Shown: positions 7,784 to 16,456 of the stretch, one piece after another | Layout of the letters: each line of letters opens with the position of its first letter | How positions within the stretch are numbered: position 1 is the stretch's first letter | From: Clostridiales bacterium | Lineage (GTDB): Bacteria; Bacillota; Clostridia; Saccharofermentanales; Saccharofermentanaceae | Length of the DNA: 64,000 nt | NCBI GenBank assembly: GCA_017509245.1 | Contig: JAFWQC010000036.1 | Location: forward strand, 1-64,000 | Direction: 5' to 3' | The notes under the pieces: model-generated | What the model saw: the letters and a program-made list of their open reading frames with translations, nothing else | Database searches by the model: none | Told to the model about the DNA's origin: nothing | Program-made: the position numbers and the translations under genes

Positions 7784-8521
7784 GTGGATTACAAATTAAA
7801 GATTGCACTTTGCGACGACGAGAAGAGATTTCTCGATCTGGAGCGGGACATTATTACTGAGTACCTTGAACAAAAGGGGTTGCCCTTTTATTTGGACTGC
7901 TTTAGTTCCGGTGAGGAACTTCTCGAACAGAAAGAGAATCTGGAGACCTATGATCTTATAATTCTCGATGTTGAGATGAAGGGGATCGACGGCATCTCGA
8001 CGGCAAAGAAGATCAGAGAAAACAACGATAAGGTCAACATTGCTTTCCTGTCCGCTCACATGAACTATTCAACGGACGGATATCACGTCAGAGCTTTAAG
8101 GTTCATGCTCAAGACCACAGATGATCTTAAGGAATACATGCATGAGTGCCTTGACCGTGTTCTTGAGAGCATCGACCTCATCGACCGTGAGGTCACACTG
8201 GATTTCACGATTGGCAGACGTTCAGTCAGGATAGCCGATATATCTTATCTCAAGTCATCCGGCAACTATACATCCTTTTATACCGCTGAAAGCACCAAAG
8301 AAACGTATCTTCTCAGGAGTCCGCTCAGAAAAGTGACAGATATGCTCGAAGCATTTGATTTCGTATCAGTAAGCGCAAAAGAGACAGTCAACTTATATCA
8401 TGTAAGCGATGTTTCAAGGTACAGGATAACGCTGGACAACGGCGTCGAGATCCCGGTCTCGCAGAAAAAGTATAACGAGGCCTGCCGCGAATATACTCTC
8501 TACAGGGGAAAGAATGTATGA
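7784..8521 (+). CDS. AgrA-like LytTR response regulator
   Basis: A 245-residue response regulator. The receiver domain (residues 1-125) has the acidic pair DDE, the phosphoacceptor Asp in LIILDVEMKG and the Thr/Ser-Ala switch in AFLSAH. The C-terminal LytTR DNA-binding domain has RSVRIADISYLKSSGNYTSFY and TYLLRSPL. It starts at GTG with a weak GGGG ribosome site. Its stop overlaps the kinase start by ATGA, so the two are translationally coupled. Direct repeats upstream of agrB (9813-9848) are plausible targets. Confidence 0.92.
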   Translation: MDYKLKIALCDDEKRFLDLERDIITEYLEQKGLPFYLDCFSSGEELLEQKENLETYDLIILDVEMKGIDGISTAKKIRENNDKVNIAFLSAHMNYSTDGYHVRALRFMLKTTDDLKEYMHECLDRVLESIDLIDREVTLDFTIGRRSVRIADISYLKSSGNYTSFYTAESTKETYLLRSPLRKVTDMLEAFDFVSVSAKETVNLYHVSDVSRYRITLDNGVEIPVSQKKYNEACREYTLYRGKNV

Positions 8522-9807
8522 TAAATACCGCAATGGGAATAACATCATGCCTCATCACGCTTCTGATCAACTACACCTTTCTGAAGTGTGTCCTGAAGAA
8601 GAAAGCGGAGAAGCCGCTGGATTATCTTCTCCTTTTCGGATTGTTCGTGATCAACTCTCTCAGTGCATTTTTCCTGGATGAGAATCTGTTCCTCAAGCTG
8701 ATGCTCATCCCGGTCTCTTATACAATAGTTACGATATTTGTTTTCCGGGTCTCGTTTAAGAAGAGCATTCTTGCCAACACGGCATTCTTCGGCCTATACG
8801 GCTCGGTTGAGCTTCTGGCCTTGTTCATTCTCGAAAGGGCGATGGGTGTGGACAGCATATCTGACATAACCCTCTTAAACGGCGGTTTTGTCAGTGACCT
8901 CATATCACAGTTCGTGGTACTCGGCATAGTCCTGCTCTTAAACATCATCTTCAGAAAAGGAACGTTCACATCCCTTGACCTTAAGGGCTGGTTTACCTTT
9001 TCACTGTTTCCGATGTTTACGCTCATATCCGTTATCGTTCTTATCAACGTGTCCGAAAATAATACGGACAACGAATTGTTCTACGGTCTGATGATCCTTT
9101 CAACCGGAATGCTGATCCTCAATATCCTTCTGTTCATCCTTCTCGACAATGTCATCAAAAGAGAGAGCGAGATGCGCGAGAAAGAGATCATGTTAGAGCA
9201 GGCTTCGCACCTTAACCAGATGTACCGCTCATTATCTGACGAGCGCGAAAAGCAGAAGGCCCGCTCACACGATTACATGAACCATCTGCAGGTCATGCTT
9301 ATGCTTGCGCGTGAAGGAAAGATCGACGAGCAGATCTCTTATATCGAAGAGCAGGTCGGACAGGAACTTCAGAGCGTCGATGTTATCGATACCGGCAATA
9401 CGCTCATTAATGCCGTTTTGAACATCAAGTATCTCGAGGCGAAGACCAAGGGCATAATCATCCCGTTCATTGCCGACAACCTGACTGGTCTTAAGATCAG
9501 CGACAGTGATCTGGTCACGATCCTTACCAATATCCTTGACAATGCCATCGACGCTGTCAGCAAATGTGAGGAGAAGAGGATCGTATTCAAGATAATCAGG
9601 GATAATAACACCCTCATTATCGACTCGCTGAATACCTATTCGGGTCATATTGACGACACCGGGAACTTTGTCACGACCAAAACTGACAAGAAAAATCACG
9701 GATTCGGTATTGCAAACATAAGAAAAACCGTAGAAGCCAATAACGGCAACTGTTTCATCGATACTGAGGGTGGAATTTTTCACATTTCGATCGCCATTCC
9801 GCAGTAG
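8518..9807 (+). CDS. AgrC-like sensor histidine kinase (GHKL type)
   Basis: A 429-residue membrane kinase. The first 210 residues contain six or so hydrophobic helices, as in AgrC receptors. The phosphoacceptor His lies in RSHDYMNHLQVM near residue 255. The ATPase part has the N box LTNILDNAIDAV and the G box HGFGIANI. It is coupled to the response regulator by a 4-bp overlap. It is expected to detect the cyclic peptide made from the AgrD precursor at 10494-10637. Confidence 0.92.
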   Translation: MINTAMGITSCLITLLINYTFLKCVLKKKAEKPLDYLLLFGLFVINSLSAFFLDENLFLKLMLIPVSYTIVTIFVFRVSFKKSILANTAFFGLYGSVELLALFILERAMGVDSISDITLLNGGFVSDLISQFVVLGIVLLLNIIFRKGTFTSLDLKGWFTFSLFPMFTLISVIVLINVSENNTDNELFYGLMILSTGMLILNILLFILLDNVIKRESEMREKEIMLEQASHLNQMYRSLSDEREKQKARSHDYMNHLQVMLMLAREGKIDEQISYIEEQVGQELQSVDVIDTGNTLINAVLNIKYLEAKTKGIIIPFIADNLTGLKISDSDLVTILTNILDNAIDAVSKCEEKRIVFKIIRDNNTLIIDSLNTYSGHIDDTGNFVTTKTDKKNHGFGIANIRKTVEANNGNCFIDTEGGIFHISIAIPQ

Positions 9808-9812
9808 AAAAA

Positions 9813-9892
9813 TTTTACTTTGTCCCTGGATTTTTTACTTTGTCCCTGAGTTTTTGATTTTTCATTGATTTTTTGACCCCTGTTTTTATATT
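9813..9892 (+). promoter_or_regulatory. Putative agrBD promoter with LytTR-type direct repeats
   Basis: TTTTACTTTGTCCCTG occurs twice (9813-9828 and 9833-9848), 20 bp apart. LytTR regulators bind pairs of direct repeats about two helical turns apart. Behind them come -35 TTGATT (9865-9870) and -10 TATATT (9887-9892) with a 16-bp spacer, ahead of agrB. A 9-bp inverted repeat, TTGACCCCT with AGGGGTCAA, surrounds the -10 (9873-9912). The site geometry fits activation by the AgrA-like protein; the assignment is inferred. Confidence 0.6.
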
Positions 9893-9916
9893 ATCAACTC
9901 ACTAGGGGTCAACTGC

Positions 9917-10513
9917 ATGGAATATTTATCTACAATTCTGGCAGATAGAATGTGCAAGCATGAGATCATCAGGGAAGATGACAAAACGTATTATGCATAT
10001 TCTATCCAACTTTTGTTAGAGAAAGCGATAGGCATACTGCTTATCGGCATCTTTGCATTTGTCTTCAAATCAGTAATCGAGATTGCGGTCTTTCTGGTCA
10101 CATTTTCGCTGATCAGGATCCATTCAGACGGCATCCACTGCAAAACCAGCATCGGATGCTTTGTCTCGTCAGTGCTTTTAACACTTTCGGCTATCCCTGT
10201 GACATCATTTATCAGTTCTTATCCGGTTGTTACATTCGCAGTGGTTCTGCTTTCCGCGGTAGTCATCTTCGTTATCGGCACCATAAGAGATCCCAATCTC
10301 GGACTTACGGAACAGGAGTTCGTTGTTTTGAGGAAGCGTTCGCGCATCGGCATCCTGATCATAGGAACCGCCGTGCTGGCATTACTCTTCCTGTTCCCGG
10401 CAAATCACTATGTGTATTATTCAGCTCTCGGCATTATCTATAATGCTCTGAGTCTGATAGGGGTAAAAATTTTAAAAGCGGAGGATACGCAAAATGACAA
10501 AGAACGAGTTTGA
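9917..10513 (+). CDS. agrB: AgrB-like peptide-processing membrane protease
   Basis: A 198-residue integral membrane cysteine protease that cleaves the C-terminal tail of AgrD and forms the thiolactone. The catalytic His and Cys are in RIHSDGIHCKTSIGC (His-x6-Cys), around residues 74-81, matching the AgrB family. Four to six membrane helices follow. Its last 20 bases overlap the agrD start. The order agrA-agrC then agrB-agrD differs from staphylococci but is usual in clostridia. Confidence 0.92.
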   Translation: MEYLSTILADRMCKHEIIREDDKTYYAYSIQLLLEKAIGILLIGIFAFVFKSVIEIAVFLVTFSLIRIHSDGIHCKTSIGCFVSSVLLTLSAIPVTSFISSYPVVTFAVVLLSAVVIFVIGTIRDPNLGLTEQEFVVLRKRSRIGILIIGTAVLALLFLFPANHYVYYSALGIIYNALSLIGVKILKAEDTQNDKERV

Positions 10514-10637
10514 GAAGAAAGTCCTTACACAGGTCGAGAAGATGAGCCGCAATAATGTCGATCCTTTTAACGGATTTCCGTGGAAGGTCCCGAACTGCAG
10601 CTTCATTCTTCATCAGCCCAAGAGACCGAGAAGATAA
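10494..10637 (+). CDS. agrD: AgrD-like autoinducing peptide precursor, 47 residues
   Basis: The 47-residue protein runs from MTKNEFEKKV to PKRPRR. Its amphipathic N-terminal part is followed by VPNCSFILHQPKRPRR. Cys35 and the next four residues (CSFIL) fit the five-membered thiolactone ring of Agr peptides, and the downstream charged, proline-containing tail fits the part removed by AgrB. GGAGG lies 10 bases before the ATG, which is inside the end of agrB. The N-terminal exocyclic tail length cannot be read from the sequence. The 266 bp downstream hold a hairpin (TATTAGCG with CGCTAATA, 10671-10690) without a T-run, and no gene. Confidence 0.88.
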   Translation: MTKNEFEKKVLTQVEKMSRNNVDPFNGFPWKVPNCSFILHQPKRPRR

Positions 10638-10903
10638 TCTGCTTCTTACAGAATACCGGATCACATAAGTATTAGCGAAGCCGCTAATATGGGGTAAGGT
10701 ATGGGGATAATAGGAATGGGAAAAAGCAGCCCGTTATCTCTTTTGGTGTCTTAAAAATACAATTTAAAATTGCTGATCTGCAGTGATAATTTACCCGGCT
10801 CTCTGAATTTGAGACGGTTTCTTACAATATTCCATAATTTTTTATCAAAATTCTGATATAATGTATGATAAGTTTTGCTTTTGGATAACTGGATTGTGTT
10901 TTT

Positions 10904-11395
10904 ATGGATAATTTGAATGAGATCGTTTTTACGAACAAGAGAGCGAGAATAAAGACCTTTCTTAATGCCGTTGTTTTTATGATGGCGGTTGATTTAGTTA
11001 TATTACTGGTGGTCTTTATTACAAAAGGTCTGGGTATTGAGAGCTTCCCTTTCATTGGAGGTATTGGTACTGCGGTATGCCTGTTGTGGGGTATTCTCAT
11101 CGGCTTTGCCCTCATTAAACGAATGGGCAATGTCCGCATTATCGTCAATGACGAGTGCGTCGAATACATGAGCGGCAGAAGTCACCGTTATTATGCTCTG
11201 GTGGATTTCATCGAGAGCCAGACTTACGTACTCTACCGAGGGAAAAAGCCTGTGAATGTCAGAAGGCTTGTATTTGAGGGATATAATAATATACTTTATA
11301 TTCATGGGAGCGATTTCTCGGATAATGACTTTCGGCAGATGTCTGAAGCTGTAGAGATGAGAGCCCATAAGGTCAAAGGGATAGAAGCGCAGTAA
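10904..11395 (+). CDS. Small membrane protein of unknown function
   Basis: 163 residues, not recognised by name. Two membrane helices (about residues 20-42 and 48-72) are followed by a soluble beta-rich domain (NVRIIVNDECVEYMSGRS and so on) that resembles bacterial PH-like domains in its hydrophobic pattern. The ribosome site is weak. TATAAT at 10857-10862 may be its -10 box, with no good -35. It is followed after 17 bp by a hydrolase gene. Confidence 0.75.
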   Translation: MDNLNEIVFTNKRARIKTFLNAVVFMMAVDLVILLVVFITKGLGIESFPFIGGIGTAVCLLWGILIGFALIKRMGNVRIIVNDECVEYMSGRSHRYYALVDFIESQTYVLYRGKKPVNVRRLVFEGYNNILYIHGSDFSDNDFRQMSEAVEMRAHKVKGIEAQ

Positions 11396-11412
11396 ACAGC
11401 AGTTTTTTAGGG

Positions 11413-12498
11413 ATGGACGGGAATAAAAGCGAAGGGAATTCTTCCGGGAAACCTTCACGTAAAAAGCGGATTAAAAAAGCATTGATCACGGCAGTACTCA
11501 TCCTGCCGGCTTTTTTGCTGATCAGATTTTTCTTCCCCACATGGACGCCTGTTATAACCGTAAGCAATTCAATATGTGAACTTAAGAAAGTAAGTATTAA
11601 CGGTGCCGGTCTTGAAGTCATGATAAGAGGCAACGACAAAGATAATCCCGTGCTGTTATTCGTTCACGGAGGTCCTTGCTGCTCTGAAATACCGTATGTA
11701 AGAAAATATCAGGATGAACTCGAGAAAGACTTTACGATCGTTCATTACGACCAGCGCGGAAGCGGAAGATCTTATGAGTCCGGCAAGGATTATTCGGATG
11801 TAACCGCGAAGACTCATGTGGATGATCTGATATCCATGACCGAATACGTCAGAGATTATCTTGGCAAAGACAAGGTCATTCTTCTGGGCCACTCGTACGG
11901 AACTTATATCGCGACGCAGGCTGCTGCCCAAAGACCTGATCTTTATGAAGCTTATGTCGGCATCGGTCAGATGTCCGACACTGTCCAAAGCGAACTCCAT
12001 ACTCTTGATAAATGCATTGCCGCCGCTGAAGAAAAGGGCGACATGAAAGCCGTGGAAGAACTTGAGTCAATGAGACCTTCAATTCAAAACGGCGACAGGA
12101 TCGCTCCAAGAGATTATGTAAGAGAATATGGATTTGCAGCGCGGAAGATCGATGATAACCGCGATTATCTGATGGCATTTCTGTTTGGTACGGAATATAA
12201 CCTTTCTGATGCTGCAGGCTTTTATATAGCTTCGATGAAATACCAGGAAGGACTTATAAAGGAAGCTCTGGATCACCCCATAACCGAAATAGTAACAAGC
12301 ATGGACATTCCTGTTTATTTTGTTATGGGCAAATATGACGGCATGACGTCGCCCGAAGCGGCGGAAGAATATCTGAACGGATTGGGAGGCGAAGGCGTTC
12401 GCGAGATCCTTATTTTCGAGGAGTCGGCGCATTATCCGCAATTCGAGGAAAAACTTGAATTCAGTAAGTGGATGAGGGGAACATTCACTGGAGAATAA
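11413..12498 (+). CDS. Membrane-anchored alpha/beta hydrolase (proline iminopeptidase-like)
   Basis: 361 residues. A positively charged start and one membrane helix (about 23-44) place the catalytic domain outside the membrane. The oxyanion motif HGGP is near residue 85, the nucleophile elbow GHSYG near 157, and the acid and His are in KYDGMTSPE and ESAHYPQF. These are features of proline iminopeptidases and related S33 hydrolases. AGGG touches the ATG, so initiation may depend on coupling to the gene upstream. Substrate unknown. Confidence 0.88.
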   Translation: MDGNKSEGNSSGKPSRKKRIKKALITAVLILPAFLLIRFFFPTWTPVITVSNSICELKKVSINGAGLEVMIRGNDKDNPVLLFVHGGPCCSEIPYVRKYQDELEKDFTIVHYDQRGSGRSYESGKDYSDVTAKTHVDDLISMTEYVRDYLGKDKVILLGHSYGTYIATQAAAQRPDLYEAYVGIGQMSDTVQSELHTLDKCIAAAEEKGDMKAVEELESMRPSIQNGDRIAPRDYVREYGFAARKIDDNRDYLMAFLFGTEYNLSDAAGFYIASMKYQEGLIKEALDHPITEIVTSMDIPVYFVMGKYDGMTSPEAAEEYLNGLGGEGVREILIFEESAHYPQFEEKLEFSKWMRGTFTGE

Positions 12499-12529
12499 AT
12501 TATTTTGGGGCATAGAACAGGAGTAGAAA

Positions 12530-13111
12530 GTGAAGAAAAACAATTTAGCGATCGCAAAGATCATCACCGGTATCTGTATGATGACCGCAGCTCTTATAGG
12601 CTACATTCCTGAGCCGGAGCTGATGGTGGAATTCTCGTTCATGTCCAATGTCACAGGCGGACTGGCATTGCTCATTGACGGAATCTTGAATCTAAAGGGC
12701 AGGAGCATTCCGGCCGTTATACACCGCAATATATGTGCGGGACTTTTCATTGTTTTCGCGGTATGCATGCTGAGCCTTACGGGAGCATATCACATGAACT
12801 TTAAAGGTGCATTTTTCTTTATACATGTGGTATTTCCTTTGCTCTATATGCTGTGCTATGTTTTTGCGTGCGATGACAGCAAGGGGAAGACAATAAGGAA
12901 GCTTTTTGCTTCACCTGTCCTGATGATCCTTTACTTCGTGTTTGATTACATATTGGGTCAGTGCAGAGGATTCTTTGTCTACGGCTTTGCCGAAGTTGAG
13001 GAATTGTCAGTTTTGGCAGGCTTGATCGTGCTCGCATCGGTTTATGTTCTGGTATTCTTTATCAGCTGGGGATTTCTTGCGCTCAACAGGAAATTCCGGC
13101 TTATGAAATAA
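12530..13111 (+). CDS. Multi-spanning membrane protein, possibly Pr6Pr family
   Basis: 193 residues with about six membrane helices and little soluble sequence. FSFMSN early in the protein and HVVFPLLYMLCYVF in the middle recall the FTxxSN and HxxxPL positions of Pr6Pr/FAR-17a-like membrane proteins, but the match is from memory. It starts at GTG with AGGAG six bases upstream. The ABC transporter genes follow at 37 bp and may share its transcript. Confidence 0.7.
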   Translation: MKKNNLAIAKIITGICMMTAALIGYIPEPELMVEFSFMSNVTGGLALLIDGILNLKGRSIPAVIHRNICAGLFIVFAVCMLSLTGAYHMNFKGAFFFIHVVFPLLYMLCYVFACDDSKGKTIRKLFASPVLMILYFVFDYILGQCRGFFVYGFAEVEELSVLAGLIVLASVYVLVFFISWGFLALNRKFRLMK

Positions 13112-13147
13112 GGGAATAAATAACGGGGAGAAAAGAAGAGATAAGCT

Positions 13148-13984
13148 ATGATCGAAGTTCGTAATCTGAATAAATCATATAAGCGCTTTAAGCTCGAGAA
13201 CGCATCATTTGTTCTGAGACCCGGCAAAGTCACAGGTCTGATAGGCGCGAACGGTGCCGGTAAATCTACGATATTAAGATCGCTGATAGGTCTTGTGAAA
13301 AAGGACTCCGGCGAGATCCTTGTTGATGGCAATAAGGTCAATGATCTTGGCGAGAAGCTCAAGGTCGGCTATGTCTGCCAGGACCTTAAGATCTATGCGG
13401 GTCAGAAGATGTCAGATGTGGCCGGTTTTGTTAAGGACATCTATAAGGATTCGTGGGACAACGGCCTTTATGAGCATTATCTGAAGGATGTTTTCGGGTT
13501 CGATTACGACCTTAAGATCAAGGAGCTTTCGACGGGAATGAGAGTCAAATTCTTCATCGCCCTGGAGCTCGCCAAAAAGCCGGAATGCCTGCTTCTTGAT
13601 GAGGTTACATCAGGCCTCGACCCGATGGTAAGAGACGATGTCTTAGATATCCTGCTTCAGATAACAAGAGACGATAACATTCCGGTGTTTATGTCATCAC
13701 ACATAACTGAGGATCTTGAGAAGATCGCCGATTATATCGTTTATATCGATTCGGGTCACATCCTTCTCGAAGATACCGTGGAAAACATCAGAAAGAACTA
13801 CTATAAGATCGAGTGCGAAGAGCTTTTGGATCTTGATGAAGAGACCAGGGCTGCGATAACCGGCAAAGGCTTCAAGCAGCATCAATATTATGTTTATAAC
13901 GCCGGCATCCTTGACAGACAGGATAAGCCCGGAACCGCAGCAATGCTCTCTGATGTTCTGCGGTGCCTTAGAAAGGAGAAATGA
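13148..13984 (+). CDS. ABC transporter ATP-binding protein (YtrB-like)
   Basis: 278 residues. Walker A is GANGAGKST, the signature is LSTGMRVKF and Walker B is CLLLDEVTSGLDP, followed by the switch His in MSSHITEDLEKIADYI. This is the YtrB/BcrA type of exporter ATPase. The stop overlaps the permease start by ATGA. Export of peptides or lipids, or antibiotic stress response, is typical of the class; the actual substrate is unknown. No GntR regulator lies beside it, unlike in ytr operons. Confidence 0.92.
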   Translation: MIEVRNLNKSYKRFKLENASFVLRPGKVTGLIGANGAGKSTILRSLIGLVKKDSGEILVDGNKVNDLGEKLKVGYVCQDLKIYAGQKMSDVAGFVKDIYKDSWDNGLYEHYLKDVFGFDYDLKIKELSTGMRVKFFIALELAKKPECLLLDEVTSGLDPMVRDDVLDILLQITRDDNIPVFMSSHITEDLEKIADYIVYIDSGHILLEDTVENIRKNYYKIECEELLDLDEETRAAITGKGFKQHQYYVYNAGILDRQDKPGTAAMLSDVLRCLRKEK

Positions 13985-14598
13985 TGATCAGTTATTTAAA
14001 GAAAGATATCAGGTTCTCGAAAATCTGGCTCGGCATTGCAGTCCTTTACAGCTTGATCTGCGGCTACATCTTCATAAAGGACAGCGGAGATTCGTTCTTC
14101 TTCGTGGACTTCCTTCTCCCTCTGTTTGTAACCTATCTCCCGCTGAGCCGTCTCATGAACATGGAAGATTCAAGGGACACGCGCGATTTCTTAAGGCGCA
14201 TGCCCCAGGGCAGGAACGGTAGGGTAATCGCAAGGGTTATATTCATATTCTCCCTGCTGATATTCTCTTTTGCCGTTAAGATCTTTTATAAGTATCTTCT
14301 TGTCAAAGGATATTCGCTCATGTCAGGAATGAACCTCGAGGCAGAGCTGGCTTACTTCATTGCCTTTTTCGCTTTCAACCTGATCTCATTGATCCTGTTC
14401 TACAGGTTCTCTTTCCATGCTGCGCAGAACTTCACGCTGGCTTCTTACGCAGTGGTATTTGCTCTGGGACTTCTGAATAAGCACACGGACTTTACTCTGA
14501 GTTTTCCTTCGGTGAATGTTGAGGTACTGGCCGGCTGCGGATTGCTCCTTATTGCAGCATTGATCTTTGCAGCGATCAGGATGGAAAAGATCAGTTGA
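13981..14598 (+). CDS. ABC-2 type transporter permease
   Basis: 205 residues with six predicted membrane helices and the charged loop MNMEDSRDTRDFLRRMPQGR after helix two. This loop, with a DxxxxFLRRMP-like motif, is typical of the ABC-2 permeases that partner YtrB-type ATPases. It is translationally coupled to the ATPase by a 4-bp overlap. Being small, it probably dimerises. Confidence 0.88.
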   Translation: MMISYLKKDIRFSKIWLGIAVLYSLICGYIFIKDSGDSFFFVDFLLPLFVTYLPLSRLMNMEDSRDTRDFLRRMPQGRNGRVIARVIFIFSLLIFSFAVKIFYKYLLVKGYSLMSGMNLEAELAYFIAFFAFNLISLILFYRFSFHAAQNFTLASYAVVFALGLLNKHTDFTLSFPSVNVEVLAGCGLLLIAALIFAAIRMEKIS

Positions 14599-14622
14599 TT
14601 TAGGGCATTTGAGTGATATAAT
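14595..14622 (+). promoter_or_regulatory. Promoter for the racemase gene
   Basis: -35 TTGATT (14595-14600) overlaps the permease stop codon; -10 TATAAT (14617-14622) follows with a 16-bp spacer. It lies 31 bp before the racemase start. Confidence 0.6.
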
Positions 14623-14652
14623 CCTCGAAAGTTTTATTTTCGCGGGGGTTAT

Positions 14653-15345
14653 ATGAAGAAGATCGGCTTAGTCGGAGGCACTGGCCCCGAGTCCACACTG
14701 ATGTACTACAAGGAGCTCAATTCGAGGATCGACAGGCTCACAGACGGCAAGGCTATGCCTGACATCGTCATCGACAGCGTTGATTTCAGAAGGGCATGGG
14801 GATACGTCGAATCTTCCGAATACGGCCAGCTTGCAGATTATCTTGCGGAGAAGGCAGAGAACCTTAAGAAGAGCGGCGCTGAAGTGATCGCACTTACGGC
14901 AGTCACGATGCACGTTGTCATTGATGACATTATCTCGCAAACCGGTCTTGAACTGATCAGTATTCCTCAGGCAGTAAGCAGTGAGGCCCTGTCCCGCGGC
15001 TATAAGAAGATCGGGCTCCTTGGCACGATCTTCACGATGGAAAAGGATTACATGAAGAAGGATTTCCTTGACGCGGGGATCGACGTCATTGTTCCTGATA
15101 AAGAAGACAGAGAACTTGTCGCAAAAAGGATACTTGAAGAGCTTGAACTCGGCATAGTAAAAGAGTCCACACTGAGCGAGTTCCAAGGCATTATTAAGAA
15201 GATGCAGGATGAGGCCGGCATTGAAGCAGTCGTATTGGGCTGCACCGAACTTCCGCTGCTCCTGAATAACGGCAACTGCCCCGTACCATGCCTCGACAGC
15301 GTTGAGATACATATTAATGAATTGATCAAGCGCGCGATGGCGTGA
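14653..15345 (+). CDS. Aspartate/glutamate racemase family protein
   Basis: 230 residues, two-domain racemase fold beginning KKIGLVGGTGPEST. The second catalytic Cys is present (LGCTELP, Cys197), but the first is Thr (ALTAVTMH, Thr82). As I recall, the E. coli L-aspartate/glutamate-specific racemase YgeA/EcL-DER has the same Thr/Cys pair, so the enzyme may act mainly on the L-isomers. It has its own promoter and is probably monocistronic. Confidence 0.88.
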   Translation: MKKIGLVGGTGPESTLMYYKELNSRIDRLTDGKAMPDIVIDSVDFRRAWGYVESSEYGQLADYLAEKAENLKKSGAEVIALTAVTMHVVIDDIISQTGLELISIPQAVSSEALSRGYKKIGLLGTIFTMEKDYMKKDFLDAGIDVIVPDKEDRELVAKRILEELELGIVKESTLSEFQGIIKKMQDEAGIEAVVLGCTELPLLLNNGNCPVPCLDSVEIHINELIKRAMA

Positions 15346-15441
15346 GGATTCAGGCCGGAGCAATACTTTTCGCGCACGTGTCACTCAGCGAGACCTGAGC
15401 AAAAAAAGTCGAGTATTAAGGACACGCTAAGAGATACTATA

Positions 15442-15462
15442 TGCTCACGAAGGAGGTGAGCA
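15442..15462 (+). promoter_or_regulatory. Hairpin enclosing the ribosome binding site
   Basis: TGCTCAC (15442-15448) pairs perfectly with GTGAGCA (15456-15462), with GAAGGAG in the loop. The stem ends two bases before the ATG of the AraC-type gene. The Shine-Dalgarno sequence AAGGAGG therefore sits in the loop and top of a 7-bp stem, which could restrain or tune initiation. An outer stem CGTGTC/GACACG (about 15375-15426) encloses the leader as well. Confidence 0.5.
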
Positions 15463-15463
15463 G

Positions 15464-16336
15464 ATGGAAGAACAGAGAAAAGCAGTACGCAAGATGCAGG
15501 ATTACATCAGTGAGCACATCACTGAAGGGATCGGCATCACCGATCTTGCCGCTGTGTCTTCCTACTCTCCCTGGTACGCCAGAAGACTTTTCATCAAGTA
15601 TCTCGGGATGACGCCGTCCGTTTACATCAGGCGCCTTAAACTCTCGAAATCAGCCCTGAGACTGCGTGATGAAGATTGTCAGATCATGGACGTCGCCCTG
15701 GACATGGGATTCGGAAGTGTCGACGGATATCAGCGCGCATTCAGACGTGAATTCGGCTGCAACCCCAAAGAGTACTCCACAAGTCCGGTCCCGGTCTGGC
15801 TATTCACTCCTTCACTCATCATCGACAAGGAAAGGAATGTGAGCAATATGAGCGAAATCAGAAACGTATTTATTCAGGTAATCGAAAAGCCTGCCCGCAA
15901 GGTAATCATCAAGAGAGGCATCAACGCCACCGAGTATTGGAGCTACTGCAAGGAAGTCGGATGCGACGTTTGGGGGCTTCTTACCAGCATCAAATCAATA
16001 AGCGGTGAGCCCGTCTGCCTCTGGCTGCCCAAGGAACTCCGCAACCCCGTAACAAACGAGTACGTCCAGGGTGTTGAAGTCGAGCCTGATTATATGGGTG
16101 AGATCCCTGAAGGCTTTGAGGTCATCGACCTTCCCGCATCCACGTATCTTCTCTTCAGAGGCGAGCCTTTTGCAGAAGAAAATTATGTCTCAGCGATCAC
16201 TGAGATCTGGGATGCCGAGAATAAATATGATCCTGAGTTTATCGGTTATAAGTGGGATGACAGGAATCCCAGGATCCAGCTTGAGCCCCGCGGCGAACGC
16301 GGCTACATCGAGCTCGTGCCCGTGAAGAAGATCTGA
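15464..16336 (+). CDS. AraC family regulator with GyrI-like effector domain
   Basis: 290 residues. Residues 1-105 are a two-helix-turn-helix AraC domain (ITDLAAVSSYSPWYARRLFIKYLG and the typical GFGSVDGYQRAFRREFGCNPKEY). From about 140 to the end the sequence fits the GyrI/Rob-type ligand-binding fold (FEVIDLPASTYLLFRGE, IEIWxxxYxP-like part). This is the SoxS/Rob-like layout with N-terminal DNA binding, often sensing cationic or amphipathic compounds. No obvious target gene is next to it. The ribosome site is inside a hairpin. Confidence 0.9.
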   Translation: MEEQRKAVRKMQDYISEHITEGIGITDLAAVSSYSPWYARRLFIKYLGMTPSVYIRRLKLSKSALRLRDEDCQIMDVALDMGFGSVDGYQRAFRREFGCNPKEYSTSPVPVWLFTPSLIIDKERNVSNMSEIRNVFIQVIEKPARKVIIKRGINATEYWSYCKEVGCDVWGLLTSIKSISGEPVCLWLPKELRNPVTNEYVQGVEVEPDYMGEIPEGFEVIDLPASTYLLFRGEPFAEENYVSAITEIWDAENKYDPEFIGYKWDDRNPRIQLEPRGERGYIELVPVKKI

Positions 16337-16456
16337 GTTTTAAGTTAGGGCAGCCTGAATAGGTTTTGTAAATAGTAATAAGCGCGGCGGCTTTGGGATT
16401 GTCCGGGGCCGCCTGTTATTACAGGCTTTTGTCAGGTAAATACTTCCAGGCAAAAG

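Noticed and set aside
10671..10690. Terminator behind agrD
   Set aside because: The hairpin is good but is followed by G-rich sequence without a T-run.
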